55,162 nt of DNA from Bacteroidia bacterium (GTDB lineage Bacteria; Bacteroidota; Bacteroidia; SpSt-205). This document shows, one piece after another, positions 9,905 to 20,179 of this stretch (positions are counted from its first letter, which is position 1; each line of letters opens with the position of its first letter). Location: contig JANWXY010000021.1 of the NCBI GenBank assembly GCA_025057135.1, positions 1-55,162 of the forward strand, read 5' to 3'. The position numbers were made by a program, and so were the translations under genes. A model generated the notes under the pieces. That model worked only from the letters and a program-made list of their open reading frames with translations. It made no database searches and had not been told where the DNA came from.

Positions 9905-10363
9905 ATGACGGAGGCGGAGGATTGTTTCTCTCATAGCTGCCCTAATCCCCGTTTTTCACATTACTTTGGCGCTGTGGAAAGGATAGATCACATCGCTTTT
10001 GTCATACCAAATCCTCAAAGCGTTCAGTTGTGGGAAAAGATTCTTGCGCAGAAGCCTTACTACGAAGAAGTTTTAGAGAGTCAAGGCGTAAAAGTGTATT
10101 CCTTTCAAATCGGTGCTGTACGGATAGAGTTAATGGAGCCTCTGTCCGAGGTCACCGCCGATAGGCAAACTCTCATTTCAGGAAGCGCTGGGGTGCATCA
10201 TCTGGCATTTTACACGGAGAACATTTCAGAGCATGTCCAGAGGCTTAGAGAAATAGGTTTTGAGCCTCTTATGGATTCTCCTGTGCCCACAGGCATGGGA
10301 CAAGAGGGAGTTTTGCTCAGGGGAGCGGATGGCTTACTCATAGAGCTGGTTCGTTTTTCCTAA
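9905..10363 (+). CDS. mce: Methylmalonyl-CoA epimerase (VOC superfamily)
   Basis: RIDHIAFVIPN, VELMEPL-like VRIELMEPL, GVHHLAFYTENI, LLIELVR. Exact start uncertain. Confidence 0.85.
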   Translation: MTEAEDCFSHSCPNPRFSHYFGAVERIDHIAFVIPNPQSVQLWEKILAQKPYYEEVLESQGVKVYSFQIGAVRIELMEPLSEVTADRQTLISGSAGVHHLAFYTENISEHVQRLREIGFEPLMDSPVPTGMGQEGVLLRGADGLLIELVRFS

Positions 10364-10398
10364 CATACACTTTACACAGCTGATGAAGATTTGCGCAG

Positions 10399-11202
10399 AT
10401 GCGGTATCTGCTGGGGAGCTTGTTTTTGCTAAGTTGTACCCGCAGAGACCTTATCGTTATCAAGGGGAGTGATACCGTTCTCCCACTTAGTCAGGCATTT
10501 GCGGAGAGTTTTCTGAGCAAAAATGCAGATGTGTTAATCAGCGTGACAGGTGGAGGAAGTGGCGTTGGTATTGCAGCCCTCATGAATGGTGACACCGATA
10601 TTGCGATGTCCTCTCGTCCTTTGAAGTTGTCCGAGCGGCTTAAGCTGTCAGAGCGCGGCAAGGTGCTAATAGAAGATACCGTCGCATGGGATGTTTTGGC
10701 TATCTGCGTCCATCCAAGCAACCCAATCCAAAAGCTGACTCGTGCTCAGCTGGCCGATATTTACACCGGCAAGGTAAAAAACTGGCGTGAGCTTGGGGGG
10801 GCTGACCTGCCTATCTTGCCATACTCTCGGGAGTCCAGTTCGGGAACCTTTGAGTTTTTTAGAGAACATATTTTGAAAGGGCAAGATTTTGCGTCTGATG
10901 TGCGTTTCATCCCTGCTACGGGCATGATGGTTCAATCTATTTCTCAGACTCCGGGGGCTATCGGTTATATTGGGATTGCTTATGTAACTCCCGCTGTCAA
11001 GGTTTTAGCTATCGCTCAGGATGGGGATACGGTCTATCGCTATCCTGCCCGTTCTCGGGTGGAGCTTCAAAACTATCCGATCGCGCGTCCGCTTTATTAC
11101 TACTATGACTCCGCTCGGGCGGGCAGGGTAAGGAAGTATTTGCAGTTTGTGCATTCGGGAGAGGGGAGAGCGGTGGTACAAAAAGTCGGATATGTACCAT
11201 GA
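10399..11202 (+). CDS. pstS: Phosphate ABC transporter substrate-binding protein
   Basis: IKGSDTVLPLSQAFAESF, SVTGGGSGVGIAALMNGDTDIAMSSR, YSRESSSGTFEFF; first gene of pst operon. Confidence 0.93.
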   Translation: MRYLLGSLFLLSCTRRDLIVIKGSDTVLPLSQAFAESFLSKNADVLISVTGGGSGVGIAALMNGDTDIAMSSRPLKLSERLKLSERGKVLIEDTVAWDVLAICVHPSNPIQKLTRAQLADIYTGKVKNWRELGGADLPILPYSRESSSGTFEFFREHILKGQDFASDVRFIPATGMMVQSISQTPGAIGYIGIAYVTPAVKVLAIAQDGDTVYRYPARSRVELQNYPIARPLYYYYDSARAGRVRKYLQFVHSGEGRAVVQKVGYVP

Positions 11203-12356
11203 GGCGAACTTTGGGGAAGCGCATCCTGCAGGCGGCTGCTCTGAGTACTTTCTTGGTGCTTTTAGGGCTTACCATCTTTCTCTTTCGGGAGGGATTGCCT
11301 GCGATTTTTGAAGCACCTTATAAAGGTACTCAGTTTGCTGTGCATCCAGAAAATCCCCTCACGACTTTGACTAGTAATCAGATTCGTTCTTTGGTGAAAA
11401 AGGAAAAAGGATGGATAAATGTGGGGGGGCCTGAGGCTCCTGTGATTGCTGTGCATTTAGCGAACATAGAGCGTTTTGTTCCTGCTGGGGCCTCGCCTGA
11501 GAGGATAAAGCGAGCCTTAGACTCTCTTGCTGAACTTAAGGGCATTTTATTTGCGTTGCCACCCTCCTTCCTACCCACCAAGACCAAGCCCTTGCAAGTA
11601 AAATGGTCGGGGTGGCGTGAGGTATTTGCCTCAGCTCAGTGGTCGCCTACTTATGAGCCTATACCTTCAGTAGGTTTTTTGCCTCTCTTGGCAGGCAGTT
11701 TGTGGGTAAGTCTCATTGGGCTTATCGTAGTAGTGCCTCTGGGCATAGCTATGGCAGTCTATGTGGTGGAGTTTTTACCTAAAAGCATGTACTATCCTGT
11801 GAAGATTTTATGGGAGCTTTTATCTGGATTGCCCTCTGTGGTGGTTGGTTTTTGGGGGCTTGTAGTCGTAGTGCCTTGGATAAAAAAAGCGTTTGGTCTT
11901 TCAGCTGGTGAGACGGCTCTGACGGCTGGACTTTTATTGGGTTGGATGACGCTGCCTTTGATGGCAAGCCTCGTGGAAGAGGCTCTGCGTTCAATCCCTC
12001 GCCTCTTGGAAGAGTCCAGCTATGGACTCGGGGCGACTCAGTGGCAGACGATTATTCGTTTGAAACTGCCGTATGTTTTACCTTCTATTGCGACTGCGAC
12101 GCTGTTATCGGCTGGTCGTATTATAGGCGAGACCATGGTCGTACTGATGGTGAGTGGAAATTCACCGCTCTTGCCGCTTTCTCCCCTTCATCCTGTGCGT
12201 ACTTTGCCGGCTACTATCGCTGCGGAGCTTGGAGAGGCCCCTGTAGGCAGTTATCACTACCATGTACTCTTTTTGCTGGGCATGGTATTATTCCTTTTGA
12301 CTCTCGGGCTAAATCTACTCGCTTATTTCATCAGCCCACGCCATGCGAAGGTCTAA
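11199..12356 (+). CDS. pstC: Phosphate ABC transporter permease PstC
   Basis: ELLSGLPSVVVGFWGLVVVVPW, EAxRSIPRLLEESSYGLGATQWQTI EAA loop; ATGA overlap with pstS. Confidence 0.93.
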   Translation: MRRTLGKRILQAAALSTFLVLLGLTIFLFREGLPAIFEAPYKGTQFAVHPENPLTTLTSNQIRSLVKKEKGWINVGGPEAPVIAVHLANIERFVPAGASPERIKRALDSLAELKGILFALPPSFLPTKTKPLQVKWSGWREVFASAQWSPTYEPIPSVGFLPLLAGSLWVSLIGLIVVVPLGIAMAVYVVEFLPKSMYYPVKILWELLSGLPSVVVGFWGLVVVVPWIKKAFGLSAGETALTAGLLLGWMTLPLMASLVEEALRSIPRLLEESSYGLGATQWQTIIRLKLPYVLPSIATATLLSAGRIIGETMVVLMVSGNSPLLPLSPLHPVRTLPATIAAELGEAPVGSYHYHVLFLLGMVLFLLTLGLNLLAYFISPRHAKV

Positions 12357-13203
12357 GAAGCGCTGGGGGGAAACAGCCATTACGATTTTTGTCACGGCGT
12401 TGAGCTGGGGGGCACTCGCCATGTTAGCAGCTATCGTAGGGTTTATCATTTATAAGGGCGCCACAGTAATGAGTTGGTCATTTCTTACAGAGCCTATGAA
12501 GGATGGCATGAAAAAAGGTGGAATAGCGCCTGCGATTGTGGGAAGCTTTTGGGTTACGATGGTGGCTGTATTCACAGGCGGCTTCATTGGGACTGCTGCT
12601 GGGGCCTACCTGAGCGAGTTCGCTACTGATCGCCGAGTGAAGCGCTTCATAGAGTTTCTAGTGACTACGCTATCAGGCATACCATCCGTTGTGTACGGGT
12701 TGTTTGGGCTGGCATTATTTGTAGTGGCGCTGGGGTTGGGAGCTTCTATTTTGGCAGGGGGGCTTACGCTCGCTTTACTTTCGCTTCCCTTGCTTATTCG
12801 GAATGCCCAAGAGGCTTTTTCTGCTGTACCTTCTGCCCTCAAAGAGGCCAGTCTTGGTCTCGGTGCTTCTGAGATGCAAACTTTCCTTCGTATAACTCTG
12901 CCTATCGCTTTACCGAGAGTATTGACAGGGTTAGTTTTAGCCACAGGGCGCGTCCTGGGCGAAACGGCCCCCGTCCTTTTCACTGTGGCCGCATACTACT
13001 TACCGACCTATCCTGAGAGTATATTTGAGCCGACCATGCTCTTGCCCTATCATTTGTATGTGCTCATTACCAGTGGGGTAAATGTAAAAGAGACGTATCC
13101 AGTTGCGTTTGGGACGGCTCTTACTTTGTTGCTTTTGAGTCTGGCATTTACTTTAGCTGCAGCGTATCTTCGTTATCGCCTCAAACAAAAGTATCGTGTA
13201 TAA
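12343..13203 (+). CDS. pstA: Phosphate ABC transporter permease PstA
   Basis: [58 protein letters not shown]. Confidence 0.93.
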   Translation: MRRSKKRWGETAITIFVTALSWGALAMLAAIVGFIIYKGATVMSWSFLTEPMKDGMKKGGIAPAIVGSFWVTMVAVFTGGFIGTAAGAYLSEFATDRRVKRFIEFLVTTLSGIPSVVYGLFGLALFVVALGLGASILAGGLTLALLSLPLLIRNAQEAFSAVPSALKEASLGLGASEMQTFLRITLPIALPRVLTGLVLATGRVLGETAPVLFTVAAYYLPTYPESIFEPTMLLPYHLYVLITSGVNVKETYPVAFGTALTLLLLSLAFTLAAAYLRYRLKQKYRV

Positions 13204-13948
13204 GTTAGAAGCTCGTCATATCACTGTCTGGTACGGTACTTATAAGGCATTAGACGATGTCTCCCTGTCTTTAGAGCGGAATCAAGTCCTTGCCCTCATT
13301 GGACCCTCAGGGTGTGGAAAATCCACTTTTCTCCGGCTCCTCAATCGCATGAATGATTACATAGAGGGCTTCCGCATGGAGGGGGAGTTGTTGATAGATG
13401 GCGAGAACATCTATGCTCCCGAAATAGACCCTGTATATCTGCGCCGCAGGGTGGGTATGGTTTTCCAGAAACCCACGCCTTTTCCCTTTTCTATATATGA
13501 AAATGTTGCTTATGGCCTTCGTCTGCAAAATCGGCTCAAAGAGGCTCAGATACAAGAAAGGGTAGAACAAGCGCTCCGACAGGCGGCATTATGGGATGAA
13601 GTGAAGGATAATATCAAGAAGTCCGCTCTCGCTCTATCTGGTGGGCAGCAACAGCGACTTTGTATCGCCAGGGCTTTGGCAGTGCGTCCTTCTCTTTTGC
13701 TAATGGATGAGCCGACCTCGGCGTTAGACCCGATTTCTACATCAAAGATTGAGGAATTGATTCACGAGCTGCGTCGCAGCTATACCATCGTTATCGTGAC
13801 GCACAATATGCAGCAAGCTGCCCGCATTAGCGATATGACAGCGTTTTTTTACATGGGGCGGCTGATAGAGTGTGGTCGTACAAAAGACTTTTTCACTAAC
13901 CCTCAGCATCCCGAGACTTTGAGGTACATAACTGGCAGATTTGGTTGA
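13196..13948 (+). CDS. pstB: Phosphate ABC transporter ATP-binding protein
   Basis: Walker [13 protein letters not shown], signature [16 protein letters not shown], Walker [14 protein letters not shown]; PstB-like FQKPTPFP. Confidence 0.96.
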   Translation: MYKLEARHITVWYGTYKALDDVSLSLERNQVLALIGPSGCGKSTFLRLLNRMNDYIEGFRMEGELLIDGENIYAPEIDPVYLRRRVGMVFQKPTPFPFSIYENVAYGLRLQNRLKEAQIQERVEQALRQAALWDEVKDNIKKSALALSGGQQQRLCIARALAVRPSLLLMDEPTSALDPISTSKIEELIHELRRSYTIVIVTHNMQQAARISDMTAFFYMGRLIECGRTKDFFTNPQHPETLRYITGRFG

Positions 13949-14631
13949 TTATGAGCCTAATAGAAACGGAAATTGCTAAGCTTCGTGCCCGGGCTTATCA
14001 GGTGGTCAATCAGGTACGGCTGCAGTGGTCTCTCCTTGAAGAGGGGGTTCGGATGAAGGATTGGCCGCGGCTATTAGAAATAGAGCGGCTACGAGAGGAC
14101 GCTTTGGAAGAGGATATGCGCCTGGATCGGCGATGTGCGCGCATCTTAGCTCTTCATCAGCCCGTAGCGAGTGATTTACGGTTTGTGCTGGCTACACTTC
14201 GCATGCATTTTTATCTGGATGAAATAGGGGAGCGGCTTCCGGCCGTGGGTCGCCGCCTTGCTCAGAGTATGCCTAACTTGTCTGCCTCTCAGGATATTCC
14301 CATAGAGCGTCTAGTCAGCAGCGTGCGTCGCCTCTTGGAGAGTTGTTTAGAGGCTTTCTTTCAGAGCGATACCGATAAGGCCAAGAGCATAGATAGGGAA
14401 GATGAGCTTGTAGATCGCACATACGAGGAATGTATGCGTTACATTGTGCGTGCCCTCAGCTTACCCTTGTCCGAAAAGGAGGCTACCGCTTGGCTGGAGA
14501 TAGCTATTGCGACTAAAACTTTGGAGAAAATAGCTGACTACGCCATAGACATTGCGGATGCTTCTATATACTATGCGGAGGGGGTATATTACTGGCATCG
14601 GTTTGTTCGCCGGTCAAGTTCCGAACCTTAG
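13945..14631 (+). CDS. phoU: Phosphate transport regulatory protein PhoU
   Basis: Two three-helix repeats ([29 protein letters not shown]; second half [16 protein letters not shown]); ATGA overlap with pstB. Confidence 0.92.
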   Translation: MIMSLIETEIAKLRARAYQVVNQVRLQWSLLEEGVRMKDWPRLLEIERLREDALEEDMRLDRRCARILALHQPVASDLRFVLATLRMHFYLDEIGERLPAVGRRLAQSMPNLSASQDIPIERLVSSVRRLLESCLEAFFQSDTDKAKSIDREDELVDRTYEECMRYIVRALSLPLSEKEATAWLEIAIATKTLEKIADYAIDIADASIYYAEGVYYWHRFVRRSSSEP

Positions 14632-15096
14632 GAGCTGATCTAAAATGGATATTTCATCCCGTTGTAGGGTGAAGTTGAGTTTGACCGGATATGGGCTCCA
14701 TTCATACTGCCAGCTGTATAGGCTTCCCAGCTCTTGGAAAATAAGTTCTGCGAAATCTTTTAGGGTCGTGAAATCGGCTTCTGTGTACAAGTACTCCAAA
14801 AAGGGTTTCCATTCATAGAAAAAGGGGGCCTTACCGTACAAGGTCAGTAGGGAGCGCCAGTGGTACAACCGCCAGCGTTTATCTGAGGGCCATGTAGCTG
14901 TATGTGGGGTATTTTTCGTCGCATGTATGATTGGTATGCTGAGCCAACGTTCATCAGCGATGCGATAACGGGTATAATAACTCCCCTTGGGAAGGCGAGC
15001 GGGATAAGCTATCAAGAAAGTGCGCAGCCTGTGAGCCCGTTCTACCCATGAAACTGGCGGCCAGATATAAGCAGGTAAAGCTTCCACAAATGACAA
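14614..15096 (-). CDS. WbqC-like family protein
   Basis: AYIWPPVSW..., KGSYYTRYRIADERWLSIPIIHA..., W..YHWRSLLTLYGKAPFFYEWKPFLEYLY resembles the WbqC pattern (HWR...Y..SPFF...). Start uncertain (TTG 15096 or GTG nearby). Convergent 18-nt overlap with phoU. Confidence 0.65.
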   Translation of the reverse strand: MSFVEALPAYIWPPVSWVERAHRLRTFLIAYPARLPKGSYYTRYRIADERWLSIPIIHATKNTPHTATWPSDKRWRLYHWRSLLTLYGKAPFFYEWKPFLEYLYTEADFTTLKDFAELIFQELGSLYSWQYEWSPYPVKLNFTLQRDEISILDQLLRFGT

Positions 15097-15271
15097 TCTT
15101 AGGTCATCTGTGCGGATGTATGATATAGCCTTTTCCGAGGGATTTGCTTTATAGCCGGCATACAGGCCTTAGCGAAACACTATTAGATGCCGTCCGAAGT
15201 AGGCTTTGAGCTTCTTTCGCTCTGGTTCTCTCAGGAGAAATTTGCCCGGGAGAATTTGTGTATATTGCAGT

Positions 15272-18139
15272 ATGGCAAACATTCCGAGACTCTGGCTGTG
15301 TGCAGCTGTGCTATGGGCTCAACAACCGAATGGGATTCTGGACACGATCACCGATCTCGTCTCGCATCGGGAGTATTTCGTGCGTATGCGTGATAGCGTG
15401 CCTTTGGCGACGAGTGTAAGCCTGCCTATTTTTTCGGATACTGCTCAGATAGATATCAATCTAAACTCTATCATCCCTGGTTTGGGGCAGAGACGCCTGA
15501 GATTTGCTTATCCTGGGACGCAGTATTTTGTCTATCCCGACCAGCCCGACCCTTACGCTTTACCTGTAATGTTTACCCGCACTCCCTACAATAAAGGTAC
15601 GGCTGACCTTAGCAAAGGATATGCGTTTTTTGGTTATGCGGGCATAGAGCAAGATATGCGGGGGCGTTATCGTTCGTGGGGGGTATATCTTCCGATGTAT
15701 AGCGATAGTTGGGAAAAAACGGCTTATCTTCAGCACTTGGGTTCTAATGTTGGCCACCCTCTGGATATTACTCCAACGAAGGAGGCCAACTTGCACGAGG
15801 ATGGTTGGGATACCTACCGATGGATTTTGGATAGCCTGAAATATGACTCTGATAGGAACGGCACACTGGATGCCCCTCGCTGCAACGGGAAAATAGGCAT
15901 GTTTGGAGCATCCGCTCTCGGAAATACGCAATATCAGCTTGCTGCTGCCCATCCCATAGACCCTAATCTACCAGGGCTCAAATGCCTCATGCCTATTGTA
16001 GCTTCGGGGGAGTTTTATCACAGTGCTGGGCATCATAACGGAGTTTTTCGTGAGCGCCTCATAGATGGTTGGTTGCGTGGGCAAGTGGAGTTTTATGGTG
16101 GCTGGACATCCGGACCCGCTGATCCTCATGACTCCATTCATACGATTGCCGATTATGGTCCGATGGTATACAATCCTTTTCATGCCGCAGAATACTGCAT
16201 AGACTTCTGGACTACTTTCAACAGAGCTCACTATCCTAATTCTCCCTCTCGGGCGGTGATGGATATCAGTCATGCGCGTCTTGATGCTAATGGGAATGCT
16301 CAATGGAGAGGTTCCAGGAGCCGTTACGAAAACATACAAGTGCCCGCGTACAATCTCACGGGATGGTGGGATATTTTCATAGACGGCCAAATCCAAACAT
16401 GGCAATATCTCATGCGACATAGCCAGCCTGGCATACGGAAGTTTCAGAAGATTGTGATAGGGCCGTGGGCGCATCAGACTATCGGTACCCGCAGTACGGG
16501 CGATGTAAGAATTCAACCTGACGGTAGAGATCATCGTTATCCTCCGAATGTTATATCTGATTTCAATGTGCCTGATGTATCAGAACTCCGTCCCGAGCTA
16601 TTTTCACAGCTTGCCAAGTCGGAAGTCGTCGGATGGTTTCGTTACTTTTTAGGTACGCCCACCTTCCAGCTTCCGCCTGACACGGCATGGCAGATACTAC
16701 CTGGAAGTGTATTAGGTGATGTGTATGTAAGGATTCCGGCGGATACTTTTCGTGCAAGCTTTTATGAGTTTCTGAACTTTCTGAACGGTACGGGACCTTT
16801 GACTAATTTTCCTATTGAGTTCAAGATCGGGGCAAATGGTACTCCGCAAGCTACTAGCATTACTATCCCGGCTACAGGGCAGTCTCTTTTCGGCGATACT
16901 ACCGGCGCAGTGATTACACCGCCGACCTATGAGTTTGATGCCACGCAGCCAAATGGGCGTCCGAATGTGCGTTTCTATGTAGTAGGTCCAGTAGCTGATA
17001 GCATCAATGCTCATGTCGGTAACTACTGGTATAGCTCAGATACTTTTCCGTTACCCAATCTACCCCGTTTGCGTCTCTATCTCCATGGAGATGGAAGCTT
17101 ATCTGAGCATCCGCCGCAAGCGCCAGAACCGCCCCGTGCTTTCGTGGCTGATCCAGATGACCCCGTGCCGACACACGGAGGACCAAACATGATAGTTTAT
17201 ACTCCGGATAGAAGCCGCCTAAGCCAAGGTCAGATGGACTTCAACGATCCACTTTACCGCGGTATGGTCTTAGATCGTCCTGCTCGTTATGCGGTAAATG
17301 GACGCTACTACTCTGATCTCATCACCTATGAGTCTGATTTCGTTCCAGAGTCTCTTTGCATCGCAGGATTTCCCATTGCTCAGCTCTATTTAGCGCTCAA
17401 GCCTCTTTGGGGGGCATTTTCGGACTCTGCTAATGGCGACGTAGTCGTCCGAGTACTGGATGTATATCCTGATGGGCGGGAGTATTATGTATTTGAGGGG
17501 GCGTGCAATGCTCGCGCCAGAGAATATGCCGAAAGCTGGGCTGATGGTCAAGAAGATACCTCCAAGCCTTGGTACAATCTCGTCTCCGATAGTGTGTATA
17601 AATGGCGCTTTAGGATGTTGCCAATCGCTTATTGCTGGGGTAAAGGCCACCGGATCAAAGTCTTGGTCAGTGCCACCAACTACCCGCGATACCAGCCCTG
17701 TCCCAATGTACCGCTTATGCCCGGGGAGTTTTTCCGTCGACGCCCCTTTGACAATAGAACTTACACTTTCCATGGCGTGCCGATGAACGCTCGACGCAAC
17801 CTTCAAACCCTCTTTTCCGCTCCGGATAAGCCCTCTTACATAGAGCTTCCAGTTTTAGGGGGAAGGTTTGTTTCAAGTCTCCCCCAAAACTACGAAGGCA
17901 GACTTACCACCACCACTATTTATCCTAACCCCACGCAAGACCGCGCAGTAGTGGAGGTCAGTAGTACTGGCGCGCACACTGTTGAAGTCTATACTTTGAC
18001 TGGCGAGAGGATATTTAGAGCAGATTTCACTCAGCGGTTATCGCTGCCTGTATCAGATTGGCAGTCGGGGATGTACCTTGTGCGAGTATTGTCTGACCAA
18101 GGGGGCATTATCGGAACCCACAAGCTGGTTCGCTATTGA
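15272..18139 (+). CDS. CocE/NonD (X-Pro dipeptidyl-peptidase-like) alpha/beta hydrolase with T9SS type A sorting domain
   Basis: MRDSVPLATSVSLPIF, PVMFTRTPYNK, GIEQDMRGRYRSWG, nucleophile region KIGMFGASALGNTQ, C-terminal YPNPTQDRAVVEVSS...YTLTGERIF...SGMYLVRVL. ATG 15272 gives signal peptide MANIPRLWLCAAVLWAQ. Confidence 0.88.
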   Translation: MANIPRLWLCAAVLWAQQPNGILDTITDLVSHREYFVRMRDSVPLATSVSLPIFSDTAQIDINLNSIIPGLGQRRLRFAYPGTQYFVYPDQPDPYALPVMFTRTPYNKGTADLSKGYAFFGYAGIEQDMRGRYRSWGVYLPMYSDSWEKTAYLQHLGSNVGHPLDITPTKEANLHEDGWDTYRWILDSLKYDSDRNGTLDAPRCNGKIGMFGASALGNTQYQLAAAHPIDPNLPGLKCLMPIVASGEFYHSAGHHNGVFRERLIDGWLRGQVEFYGGWTSGPADPHDSIHTIADYGPMVYNPFHAAEYCIDFWTTFNRAHYPNSPSRAVMDISHARLDANGNAQWRGSRSRYENIQVPAYNLTGWWDIFIDGQIQTWQYLMRHSQPGIRKFQKIVIGPWAHQTIGTRSTGDVRIQPDGRDHRYPPNVISDFNVPDVSELRPELFSQLAKSEVVGWFRYFLGTPTFQLPPDTAWQILPGSVLGDVYVRIPADTFRASFYEFLNFLNGTGPLTNFPIEFKIGANGTPQATSITIPATGQSLFGDTTGAVITPPTYEFDATQPNGRPNVRFYVVGPVADSINAHVGNYWYSSDTFPLPNLPRLRLYLHGDGSLSEHPPQAPEPPRAFVADPDDPVPTHGGPNMIVYTPDRSRLSQGQMDFNDPLYRGMVLDRPARYAVNGRYYSDLITYESDFVPESLCIAGFPIAQLYLALKPLWGAFSDSANGDVVVRVLDVYPDGREYYVFEGACNARAREYAESWADGQEDTSKPWYNLVSDSVYKWRFRMLPIAYCWGKGHRIKVLVSATNYPRYQPCPNVPLMPGEFFRRRPFDNRTYTFHGVPMNARRNLQTLFSAPDKPSYIELPVLGGRFVSSLPQNYEGRLTTTTIYPNPTQDRAVVEVSSTGAHTVEVYTLTGERIFRADFTQRLSLPVSDWQSGMYLVRVLSDQGGIIGTHKLVRY

Positions 18140-18187
18140 GTCTGGGGTGGAGTGATGTGGAGGATGATTGGGGTTGAGGGGTTTTTG

Positions 18188-18216
18188 GGGCGCCAGCGCC
18201 TTTGGCGCTGGCGCCC
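18188..18216. repeat. Perfect 13-bp inverted repeat with 3-nt loop, no T-tail
   Basis: GGGCGCCAGCGCC-TTT-GGCGCTGGCGCCC. Confidence 0.9.
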
Positions 18217-18287
18217 AGTATGCATAGACATAGACCGCGCTTAGCTTCATCCCTCGGTGTTCTCTAAGGTTGTACCTTTGTCTAAGA

Positions 18288-19556
18288 TTGGACCCCGTAC
18301 CACTTGCTGTACAACTCAGCGCATTTCTCATAGCTTCAGGATTGTTTTCTGGATACGAGACTGCCTTCTTTTCTTTGACAACTGCGGAAATTCTGAGCCT
18401 CCAACGCCAACTCTCCCGCCATCCATGGACATATTGGCTTCGATATTTTTCAGAAAATCCGCAGATTCTTCTGAGTACTTTGTTGATAGGTAACACGCTG
18501 GTCAACCTTAGCTTCACTTTATTCCTCCTCAATGTTGCGCATCCATATGGACCACTGGCCGAAGCTTTAGCCAGCTTTCTGGCGCTGGCGATGATTGTAC
18601 TTTTTGGAGAGATACTTCCGAAAACCTTGGCTATCGGTTTCCCGAGGTTTTTCCTTCGTGTAGGAACGCCTGTCATCCAGCTCGCTTTCTGGCTGATATA
18701 CCCGCTCAGCCAGGGATTAGATAAGCTGCGAGCATGGATAGAAGCGCAGTGGCAGCCGCTCACCTCACCAGAAAGGTTATCTCAGCTTGTGGAAAGCCTG
18801 CCTAATGAAGTTTCACCGCCCGTTGAGAAAAAGGTTTTGAAAAATATCCTCCTACTGCGCCAGCTTCCGGTGAAATCTTTCATGCTCTCTCGGATGGATA
18901 TGAGGTCTGTCTCAGCAGAGCTTTCTTGGCCTGAGCTGAAAAAGACCTTCTCTGAAATACCTTACATCCGCATCCCTGTCTATCGCGGTTCTCGAGACGA
19001 AGTTATCGGGATATTACTTCTCAAGGACCTTTTGCCCCACTGGGATAAGGAGGAGTTTTCAAACTGGCATGATTTGATTCGTCCAGCGTACTTTGTCCCC
19101 GAAACAAAAAATGCTTACGAGCTCCTCATGGAGCTGAAAAACCTACATCAGCAGGTGGCTATCGTAGTGGATGAATTTGGTAGCGTGGCTGGTATTATTT
19201 CTCTTCAAAGGCTATTGGAGGTGGTTTTTGGGTATGGGGAAGAGGAAGTCCGTACGATAGGAGCTCTGTATGAGACCAACTCTGATGGTTCAGTATGCTT
19301 CAAGGCGCAGGTACCACTGGTGGTAGTGCAAGAACTGCTCGGTTTGCCGGCAGACTTTTTTACTCAGGAAGAGGCGCGTACAGCCGAAAACCTCGCAGAA
19401 TTTCTACTCTCCTTAGCCGAAAAAATCCCTCAAAAAGGGGAGGTGCTGACCTATCAGAACTACGCATTTGAAGTGGTGGAGGGTAGCGCGCATCGGATTG
19501 ATAAAGTACGAGCTTACCGAGTTTCAGAATCTCATGACAATCACACAGACTCATGA
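18288..19556 (+). CDS. gldE: GldE-like CNNM/CBS-pair/CorC-domain membrane protein
   Basis: CNNM (DUF21) helices GYETAFFSLTTAEI, LFGEILPKTLAIGFP; CBS pair; VAIVVDEFGSVAGIISLQRLLEVVFG; immediately followed by gldD. Likely TTG start 18288 (open frame reaches 18270). Confidence 0.85.
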   Translation: MDPVPLAVQLSAFLIASGLFSGYETAFFSLTTAEILSLQRQLSRHPWTYWLRYFSENPQILLSTLLIGNTLVNLSFTLFLLNVAHPYGPLAEALASFLALAMIVLFGEILPKTLAIGFPRFFLRVGTPVIQLAFWLIYPLSQGLDKLRAWIEAQWQPLTSPERLSQLVESLPNEVSPPVEKKVLKNILLLRQLPVKSFMLSRMDMRSVSAELSWPELKKTFSEIPYIRIPVYRGSRDEVIGILLLKDLLPHWDKEEFSNWHDLIRPAYFVPETKNAYELLMELKNLHQQVAIVVDEFGSVAGIISLQRLLEVVFGYGEEEVRTIGALYETNSDGSVCFKAQVPLVVVQELLGLPADFFTQEEARTAENLAEFLLSLAEKIPQKGEVLTYQNYAFEVVEGSAHRIDKVRAYRVSESHDNHTDS

Positions 19557-20179
19557 TTGATTCACACTCCAATGACTATATGAAGGTCGGTTTGCATGTT
19601 TTTTTCATAGCTTTAGGCATAATCGGCTGTGAGACAACTAAACTACCTCGTCCGAAAGCATATCCGCGTGTAGAACTGCCTGATACTGGCGTGTATGATA
19701 CTTTGGATTGTGCGGTGTGTCCAATGCGTTTCGCTTATCCTACCTACGCTAAGCTCCATTATGTGCCCAAGGACTCCTGCTGGTTTGATCTCTATTTTCC
19801 AGAATTAGACGCATACTGGCACATTACGGCTCATGATCTTCAAAAGCTAGACAAGACCCCTCAAAAAGCCTTAGAGATTTATCGTCGGCTAATATACAAG
19901 CATGCCATCCGAGCGACGGATATTATAGAAAAGTCTATTCGCGGCCCGGCTGGGAAAGGCTTTTTTTATGAGATTTATGGCGATGCCCCGACTCATGCCT
20001 TACTATTTTATACTGACTCCGTTCGGTATGCCCTAATGATAGCTTCTTACTTTAAAGTCGCTGGCGCAGAAGATTCGCTGGCTCCCATTATAGACCGTAT
20101 GAAGCATGAACTCAGACGAATTTACCCCAGCATCACATGGCGCCCCGTGCAATTGACACCCACGCGCACCTGTTTCTGA
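19553..20179 (+). CDS. gldD: Gliding motility lipoprotein GldD
   Basis: Lipobox-like FIALGIIGCE, PKAYPRVELPDTGVYDTLD..CPMRFAYPTYAKL, WFDLYFPELDAYWHITAH, YKHAIRATDIIEKSI, PTHALLFYTDSVRYALMIASYF; downstream of gldE. Confidence 0.85.
   Translation: MIDSHSNDYMKVGLHVFFIALGIIGCETTKLPRPKAYPRVELPDTGVYDTLDCAVCPMRFAYPTYAKLHYVPKDSCWFDLYFPELDAYWHITAHDLQKLDKTPQKALEIYRRLIYKHAIRATDIIEKSIRGPAGKGFFYEIYGDAPTHALLFYTDSVRYALMIASYFKVAGAEDSLAPIIDRMKHELRRIYPSITWRPVQLTPTRTCF

Noticed and set aside
12606-12983. 125-aa antisense ORF in pstA
   Set aside because: Shadow of the PstA TM/EAA-loop coding sequence.
15968-16534. 188-aa antisense ORF inside the CocE gene
   Set aside because: Shadow ORF of a well-supported CDS; no motif, promoter or signal peptide.
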